Counted from the first letter of the stretch, positions 47,757 to 58,467 are shown. The stretch is DNA of 64,000 bases from Thermoplasmata archaeon (GCA_020054495.1 JAHWGK010000008.1:1-64000); one strand, 5' to 3'. Made by a program: numbers and translations. The notes: generated by a model from the sequence alone, not told the origin.

Positions 47757-49916
47757 ATGAAAATAAAAAAACAAATTTTTTTAACAGCAATTTTCGTAAT
47801 TATTGGGCTGGTAATATCTAATGCAACTGGTAGTATTATGTTGATGCCTTTGACTGATAACACTCTTAAAGATATCGCGTCTTTATCTGGTGATATATTT
47901 GAAGGGAACGATGAAGAAGTTGTTTCAGTATTAGTTTATTTAAAAGATCAGGTTGACCTTGATGCCATCAATGGGCAGATGGATGAGCAGCGAGCAACAC
48001 TACAAGATCGCCATGAGACAACAGTTGTTACACTTCAAAATACTGCATATGCAACGCAACCTCAACTAGTTGAATATCTAAATGAACTTCAGAGTCAAAA
48101 ATTTGTAAAAGAATTTAAGTCTTTTTGGATTAGAAATATTATTCGAGTTGATACCTATCAAAGTGTTGTTGATGAAATCGCTAAACGTGATGATGTTTTA
48201 AGGGTGTATCCAAACTATAATATTGAATTAATTGAACCAACAGGCGAAAGATTTGATGGTAAATCTGGTAATAAAGATGACATTGAAATTGGTGTTATAG
48301 CTGTTAGAGCACCAGAGGTCTGGGATATGGGCATCACAGGTGAAGGTGTCCTTGTTGCAACAATTGATACTGGAGTAGATGGTAACCACCCTGCACTTGC
48401 TGATAGATGGGCAGGTGTAGCAGATCCCAGATATGAAGGACATCCAGAGTGGGCATGGTTTGACCCATATGCAGGTCAGAACGATTTTCCTTATGATAGC
48501 AATGGTCATGGCACTCATACAATGGGTACTGTATGTGGTGGTACACCAGGGGATCAAATTGGTGTTGCACCAGGTGCCCTGTGGATATCAGCAGGAGCTA
48601 TCGACAGAGGCGGGGGCATTTCTCAAACTGTTTCAGATGCAATAGAATCATTCGAATGGATGATTGATCCTGATGGTGATCCATCAACAAATTGGGATGT
48701 CCCAGCAGTTTGTTCAAATTCATGGAGGTTAACTACGGGGCATGGATATCCGCCCTGCGATGAAACATTTTGGACTTTTCTTGATGCTTGTGAATCTGCA
48801 GGAACTGTTATAATCTTCTCAGCTGGCAACGAGGGTTATTCGGGTTTAGGTAGACCTTCTGACCGAGCAACTGATGATTATCGAACCTTTGCAGTTGCAG
48901 CAGTTGATGCAAATAATCCAAGCTGGCCAATTGCAGGTTTTTCATCTAGAGGTCCAACATATTGTACTCCAACTGGCGGTGCAGCAATTAAACCAGATAT
49001 CGCAGCACCCGGTGTTGATGTACGTTCATCAGTGCCAGGTGGCGGTTATGGATACAAAGATGGTACTTCGATGGCTTCACCACATATCAATGGTGTTGTC
49101 GCACTAATGCGTGAAGTTAATCCAAATATAAGTGTTGAGGAAATAAAAGAAATCATATATCAAGCAGCATATGACTTAGGTAGTCCAGGTGAAGATAACG
49201 ATTATGGCTGGGGAATGGTTGATGCCTATGAAGCAGTTTTGCTTACCAATCAACATCCAGATACGCCTGTTATTGATGGCCCAACAAATGGAAACGCAGA
49301 TGCCTCTTATGATTTTACATTCAAATCAGTAGACCCAGAAGGTGATGATGTTTATTACTGGATTGACTGGGGAGATGGTACCTCCAGTGAATGGATAGGA
49401 CCTTACAATACAGGTGAAGAGATAATTGTGAACCACACATGGAATAATCCAGATACATATGAAATCAGAGCGAAAGCCAAGGATGATAATGGTGAGAGTG
49501 ACTGGTCAGAACCGCATATTATTTCAATTGTTAATCAACCACCAGAAAAACCAACAATCACTGGACCAACCTCTGGTAAAGTTGGAGTATCCCTAGATTT
49601 CACTGTTGTTACAACAGACCCCGAGGGCCACGATGTATACTACCGGTTTGTATGGGGAGACGGCAGCTATATAGACTATACAGGTCCATATGCATCAGGT
49701 GAAGAAGCAACATTTAGCCATACATGGACTTCAGCTGGAGAATTTAATATTGTAGTAAAAGCACAAGATCATTTAGGAGCAAAAAGCCCCCAGAACAACC
49801 TCGAATTAAGTATAACCAAGAACAAAGCATTAACTAATTCGGTACTACTTCAATTTCTTGAAAAACTAATGGATCTTTTCCCACTGTTAGAACAAATATT
49901 ACTAAACTTGCGTTGA
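47757..49916 (+). CDS. Secreted subtilisin-like S8 peptidase, shared C-terminal module
   Basis: VATIDTGVDGNHPAL (Asp), DSNGHGTHTMGTVCG (His), DGTSMASPHINGVVALM (Ser). Confidence 0.95.
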   Translation: MKIKKQIFLTAIFVIIGLVISNATGSIMLMPLTDNTLKDIASLSGDIFEGNDEEVVSVLVYLKDQVDLDAINGQMDEQRATLQDRHETTVVTLQNTAYATQPQLVEYLNELQSQKFVKEFKSFWIRNIIRVDTYQSVVDEIAKRDDVLRVYPNYNIELIEPTGERFDGKSGNKDDIEIGVIAVRAPEVWDMGITGEGVLVATIDTGVDGNHPALADRWAGVADPRYEGHPEWAWFDPYAGQNDFPYDSNGHGTHTMGTVCGGTPGDQIGVAPGALWISAGAIDRGGGISQTVSDAIESFEWMIDPDGDPSTNWDVPAVCSNSWRLTTGHGYPPCDETFWTFLDACESAGTVIIFSAGNEGYSGLGRPSDRATDDYRTFAVAAVDANNPSWPIAGFSSRGPTYCTPTGGAAIKPDIAAPGVDVRSSVPGGGYGYKDGTSMASPHINGVVALMREVNPNISVEEIKEIIYQAAYDLGSPGEDNDYGWGMVDAYEAVLLTNQHPDTPVIDGPTNGNADASYDFTFKSVDPEGDDVYYWIDWGDGTSSEWIGPYNTGEEIIVNHTWNNPDTYEIRAKAKDDNGESDWSEPHIISIVNQPPEKPTITGPTSGKVGVSLDFTVVTTDPEGHDVYYRFVWGDGSYIDYTGPYASGEEATFSHTWTSAGEFNIVVKAQDHLGAKSPQNNLELSITKNKALTNSVLLQFLEKLMDLFPLLEQILLNLR
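49541..49913 (+). repeat. Copy 5 of the shared 3' module
   Basis: DNA-level near-identity with other copies. Confidence 0.9.
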
Positions 49917-49965
49917 GAAGTAAAACAATTTCTTCTCTTCTTTTTCTATTTTAAAGTATATTGTG

Positions 49966-50466
49966 TTAATAGATAACTACAGCTTTAACTCCATTTATCT
50001 TCCTTATTTTTGGAATTAGCATTCCTGGAACTTGATTTTCTGTTACGATAAAAAGTCTTGGTTCTTCGGAAAGCTCAAAGTCATCAACAATTGCTTGTCT
50101 TATACTTATCTTTGCATCTGCAACAACCATTGCAACATTTGCAAGAATTCCAGGCATACTAGGATCTTCGGGAATTATTTCTATTACGCCCCAGTTCATA
50201 TCTGTAGCTACGTCTTTTAGGTGACAAGTCGGCTTCAATCTGGAAAAAACCTTTTGTAAATCTTTTTGCTCCATTATTGTTTTTATAGTACTAGTAATAA
50301 TTCTTCTATCCAAATCAAAGGCTCGTGCTATCTTTGAATCCGAAAGTTCTATTTCTCCACAATAAATCTTATTATTACTTACTTTAAGTCCATATTCAAG
50401 TAGTTTTTGCGTAAGTTTTTTCCTCTTAGGATATTGATTAAAATATTTTGCCAATTGTCGCCACAT
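49966..50466 (-). CDS. COG2150-like ACT-domain regulator of amino-acid metabolism
   Basis: N-terminal HTH-like region (DSKIARAFDLDRRIITSTIKTI), C-terminal ACT (EDPSMPGILANVAMVVADAKISIRQAIVDD). Confidence 0.8.
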   Translation of the reverse strand: MWRQLAKYFNQYPKRKKLTQKLLEYGLKVSNNKIYCGEIELSDSKIARAFDLDRRIITSTIKTIMEQKDLQKVFSRLKPTCHLKDVATDMNWGVIEIIPEDPSMPGILANVAMVVADAKISIRQAIVDDFELSEEPRLFIVTENQVPGMLIPKIRKINGVKAVVIY

Positions 50467-50520
50467 ATGAAAATCATTAATAACCTATCATTATTTAACA
50501 ATTACATTTATGTCAAAAAT

Positions 50521-50540
50521 TGTACATTAATGTACATTAA
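50521..50540. promoter_or_regulatory. Tandem TGTACATTAA x2 containing the 14-bp palindrome TTAATGTACATTAA (50527-50540), just upstream of TATA (TTTATATA 50550-50557)
   Basis: Direct read; lies between the COG2150 regulator and trpB2. Confidence 0.7.
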
Positions 50541-50587
50541 TGCTCAATATTTATATAGTATTGAAGACATAATAGTATGTGATAAGT

Positions 50588-51949
50588 ATGACAAAAACTA
50601 AAATACTGCTTGATGAAAATGACATTCCAAAAAAATGGTATAATATTCAGGCTGATTTAAAAACACCATTAGATCCTCCATTAAATCCTAAAACTAAAAA
50701 GCCAATAGGTCCAAATGATCTAAAAGCAATATTTCCAATGGAGCTGATAAAACAAGAAGTAAGTACTGAAAGATACATTTCAATTCCAGAGGAAATAAGG
50801 GAAATCTACCGTATATGGAGACCTACACCGCTATACAGAGCGAAAAACCTTGAGAAGGCTTTGAAGACACCGGCGAAAATATATTACAAATGGGAGGGAG
50901 TAAGTCCACCAGGGAGCCACAAACCAAACTCTGCTGTAGCACAAGCTTATTTTAATATGAAAGCTGGAATTACCCGAGTTGTAACAGAAACAGGAGCTGG
51001 ACAATGGGGATCCGCTCTTGCTTTTGCAAGTAGCAAATTCAATCTCAAATGTAGAGTATATATGGTTAAATGCAGCTATGAACAGAAACCTTACAGAAGA
51101 ATACTCATGGAAAACTGGGGTGCAAAAGTATTTTCTAGTCCAACAAATCTCACAAAAAGTGGAAAAGAAATCCTTAAAAAAGATCCAAATACACCAGGAA
51201 GCTTAGGAATATCAATAAGTGAAGCAGTCGAAGATGCAGCAACACATGAAGATACAAACTATTGCCTTGGCTCAGTATTAAACCACGTTGTATTGCATCA
51301 GACAGTTATCGGTCTAGAATTAAAAAAACAGTTTGAACTCCTTGACGAATACCCAGATATAATTTGCGGATGCGTCGGTGGTGGAAGTAACTTTGCTGGA
51401 ACAAGTTTTCCATTCATTAGAGATAAAATTATAGGAAAAAAACCAGATCTAAAAATTGTATCTGTTGAACCACTGGTTTGTCCAACACTGACAAAGGGGG
51501 AATACCGGTACGACTTTGGAGATAGTGTTGGTCTTACACCCCTTCTTAAGATGTATACATTAGGACATGGTTTTGTACCCCCTGCAATTCACGCAGGCGG
51601 TTTGAGATATCACGGTGGTTCACCCCTGCTGTGTAAATTAACAAAAGAAAGGTACATGGAAGCACTTGCATATTATCAAAATGAGGTATTTGAAGCAGCT
51701 ACTCTTTTTGCAAAAACAGAAGGATTTGTTGTAGCACCAGAAGCTGCACATGCAGTAAAAGCAGCAATAGATTTTGCAAGAATTTGTAAAAATGAAAACA
51801 AGAAAAAGATAATTGTTTTTGGAAACAGCGGACATGGACATTTTGATCTTTCAGCTTATGATGCATATAATAACAAGCAAATGCAGAATTATGCTTATCC
51901 AGAAAAACTAATTACAAATAATCTAGAAAAATTACCCTTAATAAATTAA
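50588..51949 (+). CDS. trpB2: TrpB2-type tryptophan synthase beta chain-like PLP enzyme
   Basis: GRPTPLYRA-type motif [30 protein letters not shown] (PLP Lys), [22 protein letters not shown]. Confidence 0.93.
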   Translation: MTKTKILLDENDIPKKWYNIQADLKTPLDPPLNPKTKKPIGPNDLKAIFPMELIKQEVSTERYISIPEEIREIYRIWRPTPLYRAKNLEKALKTPAKIYYKWEGVSPPGSHKPNSAVAQAYFNMKAGITRVVTETGAGQWGSALAFASSKFNLKCRVYMVKCSYEQKPYRRILMENWGAKVFSSPTNLTKSGKEILKKDPNTPGSLGISISEAVEDAATHEDTNYCLGSVLNHVVLHQTVIGLELKKQFELLDEYPDIICGCVGGGSNFAGTSFPFIRDKIIGKKPDLKIVSVEPLVCPTLTKGEYRYDFGDSVGLTPLLKMYTLGHGFVPPAIHAGGLRYHGGSPLLCKLTKERYMEALAYYQNEVFEAATLFAKTEGFVVAPEAAHAVKAAIDFARICKNENKKKIIVFGNSGHGHFDLSAYDAYNNKQMQNYAYPEKLITNNLEKLPLIN

Positions 51950-51996
51950 ACAACTTAGTTGCCAAAGAACCAAATAAAATACCTTAAAAAAAGAAT

Positions 51997-52584
51997 CTAC
52001 TTGCCTCTATTAAGGTTAGCACGAATACTAGGTCTAATCTTTTCAGCACCACGACCCTTATACATAAGACCTCTACCCTTTTGGCCAGCACTAGTTTTTC
52101 CTCTGAGAACTCTTCTTTTGTTGGAAGTGCTGGTGATCCAATTAATTTTTGGATCGTTCATAACTGCAGGATGAACTGGATCAACTAGAATTACTTCATA
52201 GTAATGATGCTTACCGTCTTCCCCAACCCAGTAAGAATTTAAAACCTCCATATTTGGATAACGTTTTGCGGTACGTTCTTCAGCAATTCTTTGTATACTC
52301 TTAGCTGCAGTAATTTTCGTAATACCTTTTGCAGATGGTTTCCTTCCACCTTTTATAGTTGGTTTTCTTAAACCCCCTCTTCTAACATATGAACGTACAA
52401 CAATGTAACCTTGTTTTGCTTTATAACCAAGTGATCTTGCTCTATCGATTCTTAACGGTTTATCTACTCTTACAAAATTTTCTTCTTTTCTCCACTGAAT
52501 GAGGCGCTGTTGCTGCGGTGACTTGTATGAAATATCAGGTTTCTTCCATTGATTCCCAACGTAATCATACATACTTTTTACCAT
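51997..52584 (-). CDS. rpl15e: 50S ribosomal protein L15e
   Basis: MYDYVGNQWKKPD...LQWRKE-type RLIQWRKEENFVRVDKPLRIDRARSLGYKAKQGYIVVRSYVRRGG. Confidence 0.95.
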   Translation of the reverse strand: MVKSMYDYVGNQWKKPDISYKSPQQQRLIQWRKEENFVRVDKPLRIDRARSLGYKAKQGYIVVRSYVRRGGLRKPTIKGGRKPSAKGITKITAAKSIQRIAEERTAKRYPNMEVLNSYWVGEDGKHHYYEVILVDPVHPAVMNDPKINWITSTSNKRRVLRGKTSAGQKGRGLMYKGRGAEKIRPSIRANLNRGK

Positions 52585-52819
52585 GATTAATACACCTAAC
52601 CTTAAGAATTGGTAGGAGCATAGGAAGGAAATTGTTTATTTAAAACTTTTGTTAGGAAATAATTATTTCTCATAACTGTTTTTTTTATAACATTTTTTTG
52701 AAATTTGTTATTTTTTCGTATACTAATTCATCAAAGATAACAATTTAACCATTTTTATTTTTAAAAAAACATAAATCTTAAGTATTTTGCTTACCAAACA
52801 TTAAGATAAGGGGGTAGAA

Positions 52820-54157
52820 ATGAGAGGGAAAATAATAGGAGTAGTTTTGACGCTGGTTATTGTCGGTATAATCCTTCTTTCTATATTTGTTGTCACAACA
52901 CAAAACGAAATAAAAGAAATAAATGAAGAATTTGAAGAAATAAAAAACAAGCCTATATCATTAAAAATTCTTGCAGATACTAGTTCTGGAATAAGTCCAC
53001 TGACTGTAAATTTCAAGAGCTTATTGTTAAATAACAAAAACCAGGTAAAATATAATTGGGATTTTGGTGATGGAAATACATCAAATGAAAAAGAACCGAC
53101 AAACATCTATAAAAAAAGCGGTAGTTATAATTGCATATTAACTGTTCAAGATGGGGATATAACAGTATCTGATTTTTACAACATAACTGTCTTTCAAAAT
53201 AATCCACCAAAAGTCAAAATTTTATGTAATACGATTGCTTATAGACCTGAACGAGTATATTTTGACGCAGAGGTTTTTGACCCTGAAGGAGATGAGCTGG
53301 AATATAAATGGAAATTAGTACTACCACCGATTATGAGTGCTATTAAATTAGATCAATCTTTTAACACTAAAAATTTTTCAAAGCTCTTCATAAGATGTGG
53401 TCGTTATGTTGCTGAATTAACTGTTACTGATGAAGCAGGAAACCAAGTAACTGATTATGAAATCGTTCAGGTACGACCAAACCAAATTGGTGGTGGCGGT
53501 CTCGCGCTTATAACTCTTTTAGGTACACAGATACCAAATGGGTTAAATCTTATTTGGACTCTTTCAAATTTGATTTTTAAATATGAAGAAAACCTTGATA
53601 AAAATTGGTTTGATAAATCGGATATGTTTAGGTTTTTTATTAATATATACATAGCATTAGGTAATGTCAATTATGAACCACCTATTCCAAAAGCTGATTT
53701 AAGAGTTTCTGAGATTCAAGATCTAAATCTATCTTACTATGTAAATGATACAACTAGAATAGTTGAAAATGATGCAACTGTAAATAGCTCTTTTACTATT
53801 ACAAATATTGATAATTCAAACATATCAAAAAACATATACATAACATTAGACCATCCTTTAAATAAAGATGAAGGATTAATTGATGATATTGAAATAGAAG
53901 ATCTATATGTTGGATTAGATGTAGGAGTTTTATCAAATAAACTTTTTTTCAATAGAGTTTACACAAGATGGCAAGATTGCTATGATGTCGAAAAACTTGT
54001 TCCAGGTGAATTTATCTCAATGGATCTATTTGTCACGTTAAAGAAAGGTGCAACAATACAAAAGGGATCATATGATTGTAAATTATTCATGTATCAGGAA
54101 AAATCTCTGAAAATCGAAAAATATGTTGATGAAATCCCATTTACGATTATACTTTAG
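52820..54157 (+). CDS. Membrane-anchored PKD-domain protein
   Basis: N-terminal TM; PKD signature YNWDFGDGNTSNEKEPTNIYKKSGSYNCILTVQDGD. Confidence 0.75.
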   Translation: MRGKIIGVVLTLVIVGIILLSIFVVTTQNEIKEINEEFEEIKNKPISLKILADTSSGISPLTVNFKSLLLNNKNQVKYNWDFGDGNTSNEKEPTNIYKKSGSYNCILTVQDGDITVSDFYNITVFQNNPPKVKILCNTIAYRPERVYFDAEVFDPEGDELEYKWKLVLPPIMSAIKLDQSFNTKNFSKLFIRCGRYVAELTVTDEAGNQVTDYEIVQVRPNQIGGGGLALITLLGTQIPNGLNLIWTLSNLIFKYEENLDKNWFDKSDMFRFFINIYIALGNVNYEPPIPKADLRVSEIQDLNLSYYVNDTTRIVENDATVNSSFTITNIDNSNISKNIYITLDHPLNKDEGLIDDIEIEDLYVGLDVGVLSNKLFFNRVYTRWQDCYDVEKLVPGEFISMDLFVTLKKGATIQKGSYDCKLFMYQEKSLKIEKYVDEIPFTIIL

Positions 54158-54277
54158 AGAAAAATCAGAAAAAAAATGATGTATAATTAACCTTTTCACC
54201 TCTCTTTTTTTCTTTATTTGTTTAGTCACCAAACTATTATAATGGGTATTCTATTTCCTTCGGCCGGAGAATCCAAA

Positions 54278-55579
54278 ATGGATAATCTTTTTAATCTCAA
54301 AATAGAAAAATTACCTCGAACAAAAATTAAGGAACTGCAGCTTAAACAATTGAAAAAAACAGTAAAACTTGTTTATGATAATGTTCCTTTTTATAAGAAA
54401 AAGTTCCAGGAACTAAAGATAAAGCCAGATGATATTAAAACATTAGAAGATGTGCAAAAGTTGCCAGTTACAACAAAAGATGACCTAAGAGATAATGCAC
54501 CATTCAATATGATGGCCACTTCACTTGATAATTGTATCGAACTACATGCTTCATCTGGTACAACGGGCATCCCAGTTACTGTATGCTACACTCCAAACGA
54601 TATTGAAGTATGGTCTGAAGTTATGGCACGTTGTCTATCCATGTCTGGTCTAACTAAAAAAGATGTCTTTCAAAATCCAATACCATATGGAACGTTTACT
54701 GGTGCCTTTGGATTTCATTATGGCGCTCACAAGATTGGTGCCCTAGTTATTCCCTCAGGTATGGGACAATCTGAAAGACAGATAAAGCTTATGGACTATT
54801 ATGGCACTACCTTTATCTCAGGCGTTGCATCATATGCAATGCGTCTATCTCAAGTTGCTCTTGACATGAAGATAGATCCGAAAAAACTGAAGGTTAGAAA
54901 TGGACTTTTTGGTGCTGAAACATTTTCCCCTGGCTTGAAAAAACGCATTATGGACATCTGGGAGATGGACGTACATGATATTTATGGTTTAACAGAGATG
55001 TGCGGGCCGGGTGTCTCAACAGATTGTGATCAACACAATGGTCTTCATTTATGGGAGGATCATTTTCTGGTAGAATGTCTAGATCCAGTTACACTAGAAC
55101 CTGTGGGACCTGAAGAAGAAGGAGAAATCGTCATAACTACACTGACAAAAGAAGGTATGCCCTTACTGAGATATAGAACAAGGGATATAGCAAAACTTTA
55201 TGATGAAAAAATTTGTGAATGTGGAAGAACTCATATCAAACATACTCCAGTAAAAGGACGTAGTGATGATATGGTGATTATACATGGGACAAATATCTAT
55301 CCTGGTCAAATTGAATCTGTATTAATGAAAAACAAAGATGTTGGTAATAACTGGAGAATGGTACTCAAGACAGTTGATGATGTTGACATGCTCACTGTTG
55401 AGGTGGAAAGTAAAAATCAATTGAGTCAAGTTGAGTCTATGGACCTTGAAGAGATTTTAAAAACTGATATAAAATCAGTAATTGTGTTTACACCAAGAGT
55501 AACTGTTTTACCTCCAAAGAGTATTCCTCAAGAGGGTTTAAAAGCAAAACGTGTCATCGATGAAAGGAAAAAGGTATAA
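54278..55579 (+). CDS. Phenylacetate-CoA ligase-like (PaaK family)
   Basis: LHASSGTTGIPVTVCYT, YGLTEMCGPGVSTDC, RTRDIAKLY, KGRSDDMVIIHGTNIYPGQIE. Confidence 0.92.
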   Translation: MDNLFNLKIEKLPRTKIKELQLKQLKKTVKLVYDNVPFYKKKFQELKIKPDDIKTLEDVQKLPVTTKDDLRDNAPFNMMATSLDNCIELHASSGTTGIPVTVCYTPNDIEVWSEVMARCLSMSGLTKKDVFQNPIPYGTFTGAFGFHYGAHKIGALVIPSGMGQSERQIKLMDYYGTTFISGVASYAMRLSQVALDMKIDPKKLKVRNGLFGAETFSPGLKKRIMDIWEMDVHDIYGLTEMCGPGVSTDCDQHNGLHLWEDHFLVECLDPVTLEPVGPEEEGEIVITTLTKEGMPLLRYRTRDIAKLYDEKICECGRTHIKHTPVKGRSDDMVIIHGTNIYPGQIESVLMKNKDVGNNWRMVLKTVDDVDMLTVEVESKNQLSQVESMDLEEILKTDIKSVIVFTPRVTVLPPKSIPQEGLKAKRVIDERKKV

Positions 55580-55581
55580 TC

Positions 55582-56238
55582 ATGAAAGCAAGCATTAAAA
55601 AATTGATAGAAAAAAAGGGACCTCTTGCTGAAAATGAAGTAAAGGATTTATTGAAAGAATATGGAATAGGAACAACAAAATACAAATTGGTAAATAAGAT
55701 TGAAGATTTAGAAAATCTAGAATTGAAGTTTCCAGTGGCCCTCAAAGTTTGTTCAAGTAAAATTCTACATAAAACAGATGTTGGAGGTGTAAAACTAGAT
55801 ATCAAAGACATGGATGAACTCAAAAAAACATTCAAGGACTTCAGGAAAAAATTCCCTAAAGAAAATCTTTTAGTTGACCAGATGGCAGAAAAAGGCGTCG
55901 AAATTATCATTGGTCTTATTCAAGACCCAACATTTGGTCTATCTATTATGTGTGGAATCGGTGGTATTTTTACCGAACTTTATAAGGACGTAACATTCCG
56001 TGTTGTACCAATTGTAAAATTTGATGCAGAACAAATGGTTGAAGAGATAAAAGGAAAAAAACTATTAGAAGGATTTAGAAACATCCCTGCAAATAAACAA
56101 TTAGTTATTGATTTACTTATAAGGGTATCAAAAATTGGAGAAGAATTAAAGGATCATATTGATGAAATGGATTTGAATCCAGTTTTTGTTTATAAGGATA
56201 ACATTTGTGTTGTAGATGCTAAGCTAATATTAAAATAA
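55582..56238 (+). CDS. ADP-forming acyl/acetyl-CoA synthetase beta (ATP-grasp) subunit
   Basis: FPVALKVCSSKILHKTDVGGVKLDI, GLIQDPTFGLSIMCGIGGIFTELYKDVTFRVVPI. Confidence 0.9.
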   Translation: MKASIKKLIEKKGPLAENEVKDLLKEYGIGTTKYKLVNKIEDLENLELKFPVALKVCSSKILHKTDVGGVKLDIKDMDELKKTFKDFRKKFPKENLLVDQMAEKGVEIIIGLIQDPTFGLSIMCGIGGIFTELYKDVTFRVVPIVKFDAEQMVEEIKGKKLLEGFRNIPANKQLVIDLLIRVSKIGEELKDHIDEMDLNPVFVYKDNICVVDAKLILK

Positions 56239-56255
56239 TATAAGGTGTTGTAATG

Positions 56256-57671
56256 ATGGAGTCAAATATGGAAGATTATAAAATCAAAGATATCAATCTA
56301 GCAGATTTCGGACGAAAAGAAATCGAGATTGCCGAAAAAGAAATGCCAGGTCTTATGGCTATTCGTGATAAATATGGGGCTCAAAAACCTTTAGAGGGTG
56401 CTCGTATAATGGGCAGTTTACATATGACTATCCAGACAGCTGTTCTAATTGAAACACTTGCTGAGTTAGGTGCTTCTGTTAGATGGGCTAGTTGTAATAT
56501 TTTTTCAACTCAGGACCATGCGGCCGCGACCATTGCTAATACTGGTGTTCCTGTTTTTGCATGGAAAGGCGAGAGCCTTAAAGAGTATTGGTGGTGTGCT
56601 CAAAAAGCTCTTGATTTTGGCAATGGTATGGGACCAAACTTAATAGTTGATGACGGTGGAGATGCAACCCTTATGGTTCATAAGGGTTATGAAGTTGAAC
56701 AAAATCCGTCCTTACTTGATAAGGATTATAGCTCTGAGGGCGAGGATTTCAAGGAACTTATGGCCTGTTTAAAAGAAATCTATGAAAAAGATCCGCAAAG
56801 ATGGACCAGAGTTTCAAAAGATATCAAAGGTATCTCCGAGGAAACTACAACTGGAGTTCACCGCTTGTATCAAAGATTGGAAGAGGGAACACTTCTTTTC
56901 CCCGCGTTTAACGTGAATGATTCAGTTACAAAATCTAAGTTTGATAATTTGTATGGTTGCAGAGAAAGCCTTGCTGATGGTATAAAGAGGGCAACTGATG
57001 TTATGGTTGCTGGAAAAACTGTTGTTGTCTGTGGCTATGGTGATGTTGGAAAAGGATGTTGCCAGTCAATGCGTGGTTTTGGTGCAAGAGTAATTGTTAC
57101 TGAAATCGATCCGATTTGTGCACTTCAGGCAGTTATGGAGGGTTATGAAGTAAAAACTGTCGAAGGTACTCTTGGCGAAGGAAATATTTATGTCACTGCA
57201 ACAGGTAATAGGGACATTATCACTGCAGAACATATGGAAAAAATGAAGGATCAAGCTATTGTTTGTAACATTGGTCATTTTGATAATGAAATCCAAGTAA
57301 CTGAACTTGAAAATATTCCAGGGATTAAAAAAGTAAATATTAAACCGCAGGTGGATAAATATATTTTTCCAGATGGACATGAAATATTTATGCTTGCCGA
57401 AGGACGCCTTGTGAATCTAGGATGCGCGACAGGCCATCCTAGTTTCGTTATGAGCAATTCATTCACGAATCAGTGTCTTGCACAAATTGAACTTTGGAAT
57501 AAAGATCACAAAATAGGAGTATATATGCTTCCTAAAAATCTTGATGAAGAAGTTGCCAGGCTTCATCTTGAAAAGCTTGGTGTTATACTTTCAAAACTTA
57601 CAAAAGAGCAAGCTGACTACATTGGTGTTAAAGTAGAAGGTCCTTACAAATCTAAACATTATAGATATTAG
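56256..57671 (+). CDS. ahcY: S-adenosyl-L-homocysteine hydrolase
   Basis: [63 protein letters not shown]-terminal YKSKHYRY. Confidence 0.97.
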   Translation: MESNMEDYKIKDINLADFGRKEIEIAEKEMPGLMAIRDKYGAQKPLEGARIMGSLHMTIQTAVLIETLAELGASVRWASCNIFSTQDHAAATIANTGVPVFAWKGESLKEYWWCAQKALDFGNGMGPNLIVDDGGDATLMVHKGYEVEQNPSLLDKDYSSEGEDFKELMACLKEIYEKDPQRWTRVSKDIKGISEETTTGVHRLYQRLEEGTLLFPAFNVNDSVTKSKFDNLYGCRESLADGIKRATDVMVAGKTVVVCGYGDVGKGCCQSMRGFGARVIVTEIDPICALQAVMEGYEVKTVEGTLGEGNIYVTATGNRDIITAEHMEKMKDQAIVCNIGHFDNEIQVTELENIPGIKKVNIKPQVDKYIFPDGHEIFMLAEGRLVNLGCATGHPSFVMSNSFTNQCLAQIELWNKDHKIGVYMLPKNLDEEVARLHLEKLGVILSKLTKEQADYIGVKVEGPYKSKHYRY

Positions 57672-57682
57672 GATAAAATAAA

Positions 57683-58417
57683 ATGATTACCTTAATTGGA
57701 ACTGGACATGTTTTTGATCTATCTCAAGCGTTACTTAACATTTTTGAGGAAAAACAACCTGAAATTCTATGTGTAGAGCTTGATAAGCAAAGATTCAATG
57801 CACTTATGCTTAAACAAACCAATCCGGAGGCTTATAAAAATTACGAAAAAAATGTCCCAGTTCTTTATAGATTGTTAGCCAGATTTCAAGATGGAATGGC
57901 AAAACAATATGGAGTAACCGCTGGAGAAGAAATGCTAACGACAATTAACTTTGCTAAAAGCCATCAGCTTCCAATTGCATTTATTGATATGAATGCACAA
58001 AACCTATTTTCTAAAATGCTAAAAAAAATGTCTTGGTCTGAAAAATTTAAATTAGCATTTACAGGCCTTGGAGGTTTTTTTGTTAGCAAAAAAAGAGTTG
58101 ATAGTGAAATCAAAAAACTCGAGGGGGACTTAGAAAAATATATTGAAGAAGTTGGTGAAAAATTTCCGACAATTAAAAAGATTTTGATTGATGATCGAAA
58201 TCAATATATGGTGAAGCAACTAGCAAGTGCAAATGAACAATATGAAAAAGTTGCAGCGGTTATTGGTGATGGTCATGTTCCTGGGATATCTGAACTTTTA
58301 ACAAAAAAAGATATCAAGTTTGAAACAATAAGACTTAGCGAACTGCGAAGTCATAAAACAGATAAAACAGATTCATCGACAGCATCATTTAGCATGGAAT
58401 ATAAAGATTTACAGTAG
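57683..58417 (+). CDS. TraB-family (TraB/PrgY-like) protein
   Basis: ITLIGTGHVFDLSQ..PEILCVELDKQRFNAL, VIGDGHVPGISELL. Confidence 0.8.
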   Translation: MITLIGTGHVFDLSQALLNIFEEKQPEILCVELDKQRFNALMLKQTNPEAYKNYEKNVPVLYRLLARFQDGMAKQYGVTAGEEMLTTINFAKSHQLPIAFIDMNAQNLFSKMLKKMSWSEKFKLAFTGLGGFFVSKKRVDSEIKKLEGDLEKYIEEVGEKFPTIKKILIDDRNQYMVKQLASANEQYEKVAAVIGDGHVPGISELLTKKDIKFETIRLSELRSHKTDKTDSSTASFSMEYKDLQ

Positions 58418-58467
58418 TATTTTTCCTACGAGGTTTTAAAAAACATTTTTCTTTGTTGTATTTTGTT

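Noticed and set aside
48228-48557. Minus-strand 109-aa ORF
   Set aside because: Antisense to subtilisin catalytic region; shadow ORF.
49911-49945. Terminator hairpin GAGAAG...CTTCTC plus T-rich tract after the subtilase
   Set aside because: Short 6-bp stem with long loop in AT-rich DNA; archaeal termination mostly relies on T tracts, so the hairpin is not supported.
55554-55910. Minus-strand 118-aa Ser/Phe-rich ORF
   Set aside because: Antisense to the ATP-grasp gene; Ser/Phe-rich translation is the usual reverse complement of Lys/Glu-rich coding sequence.
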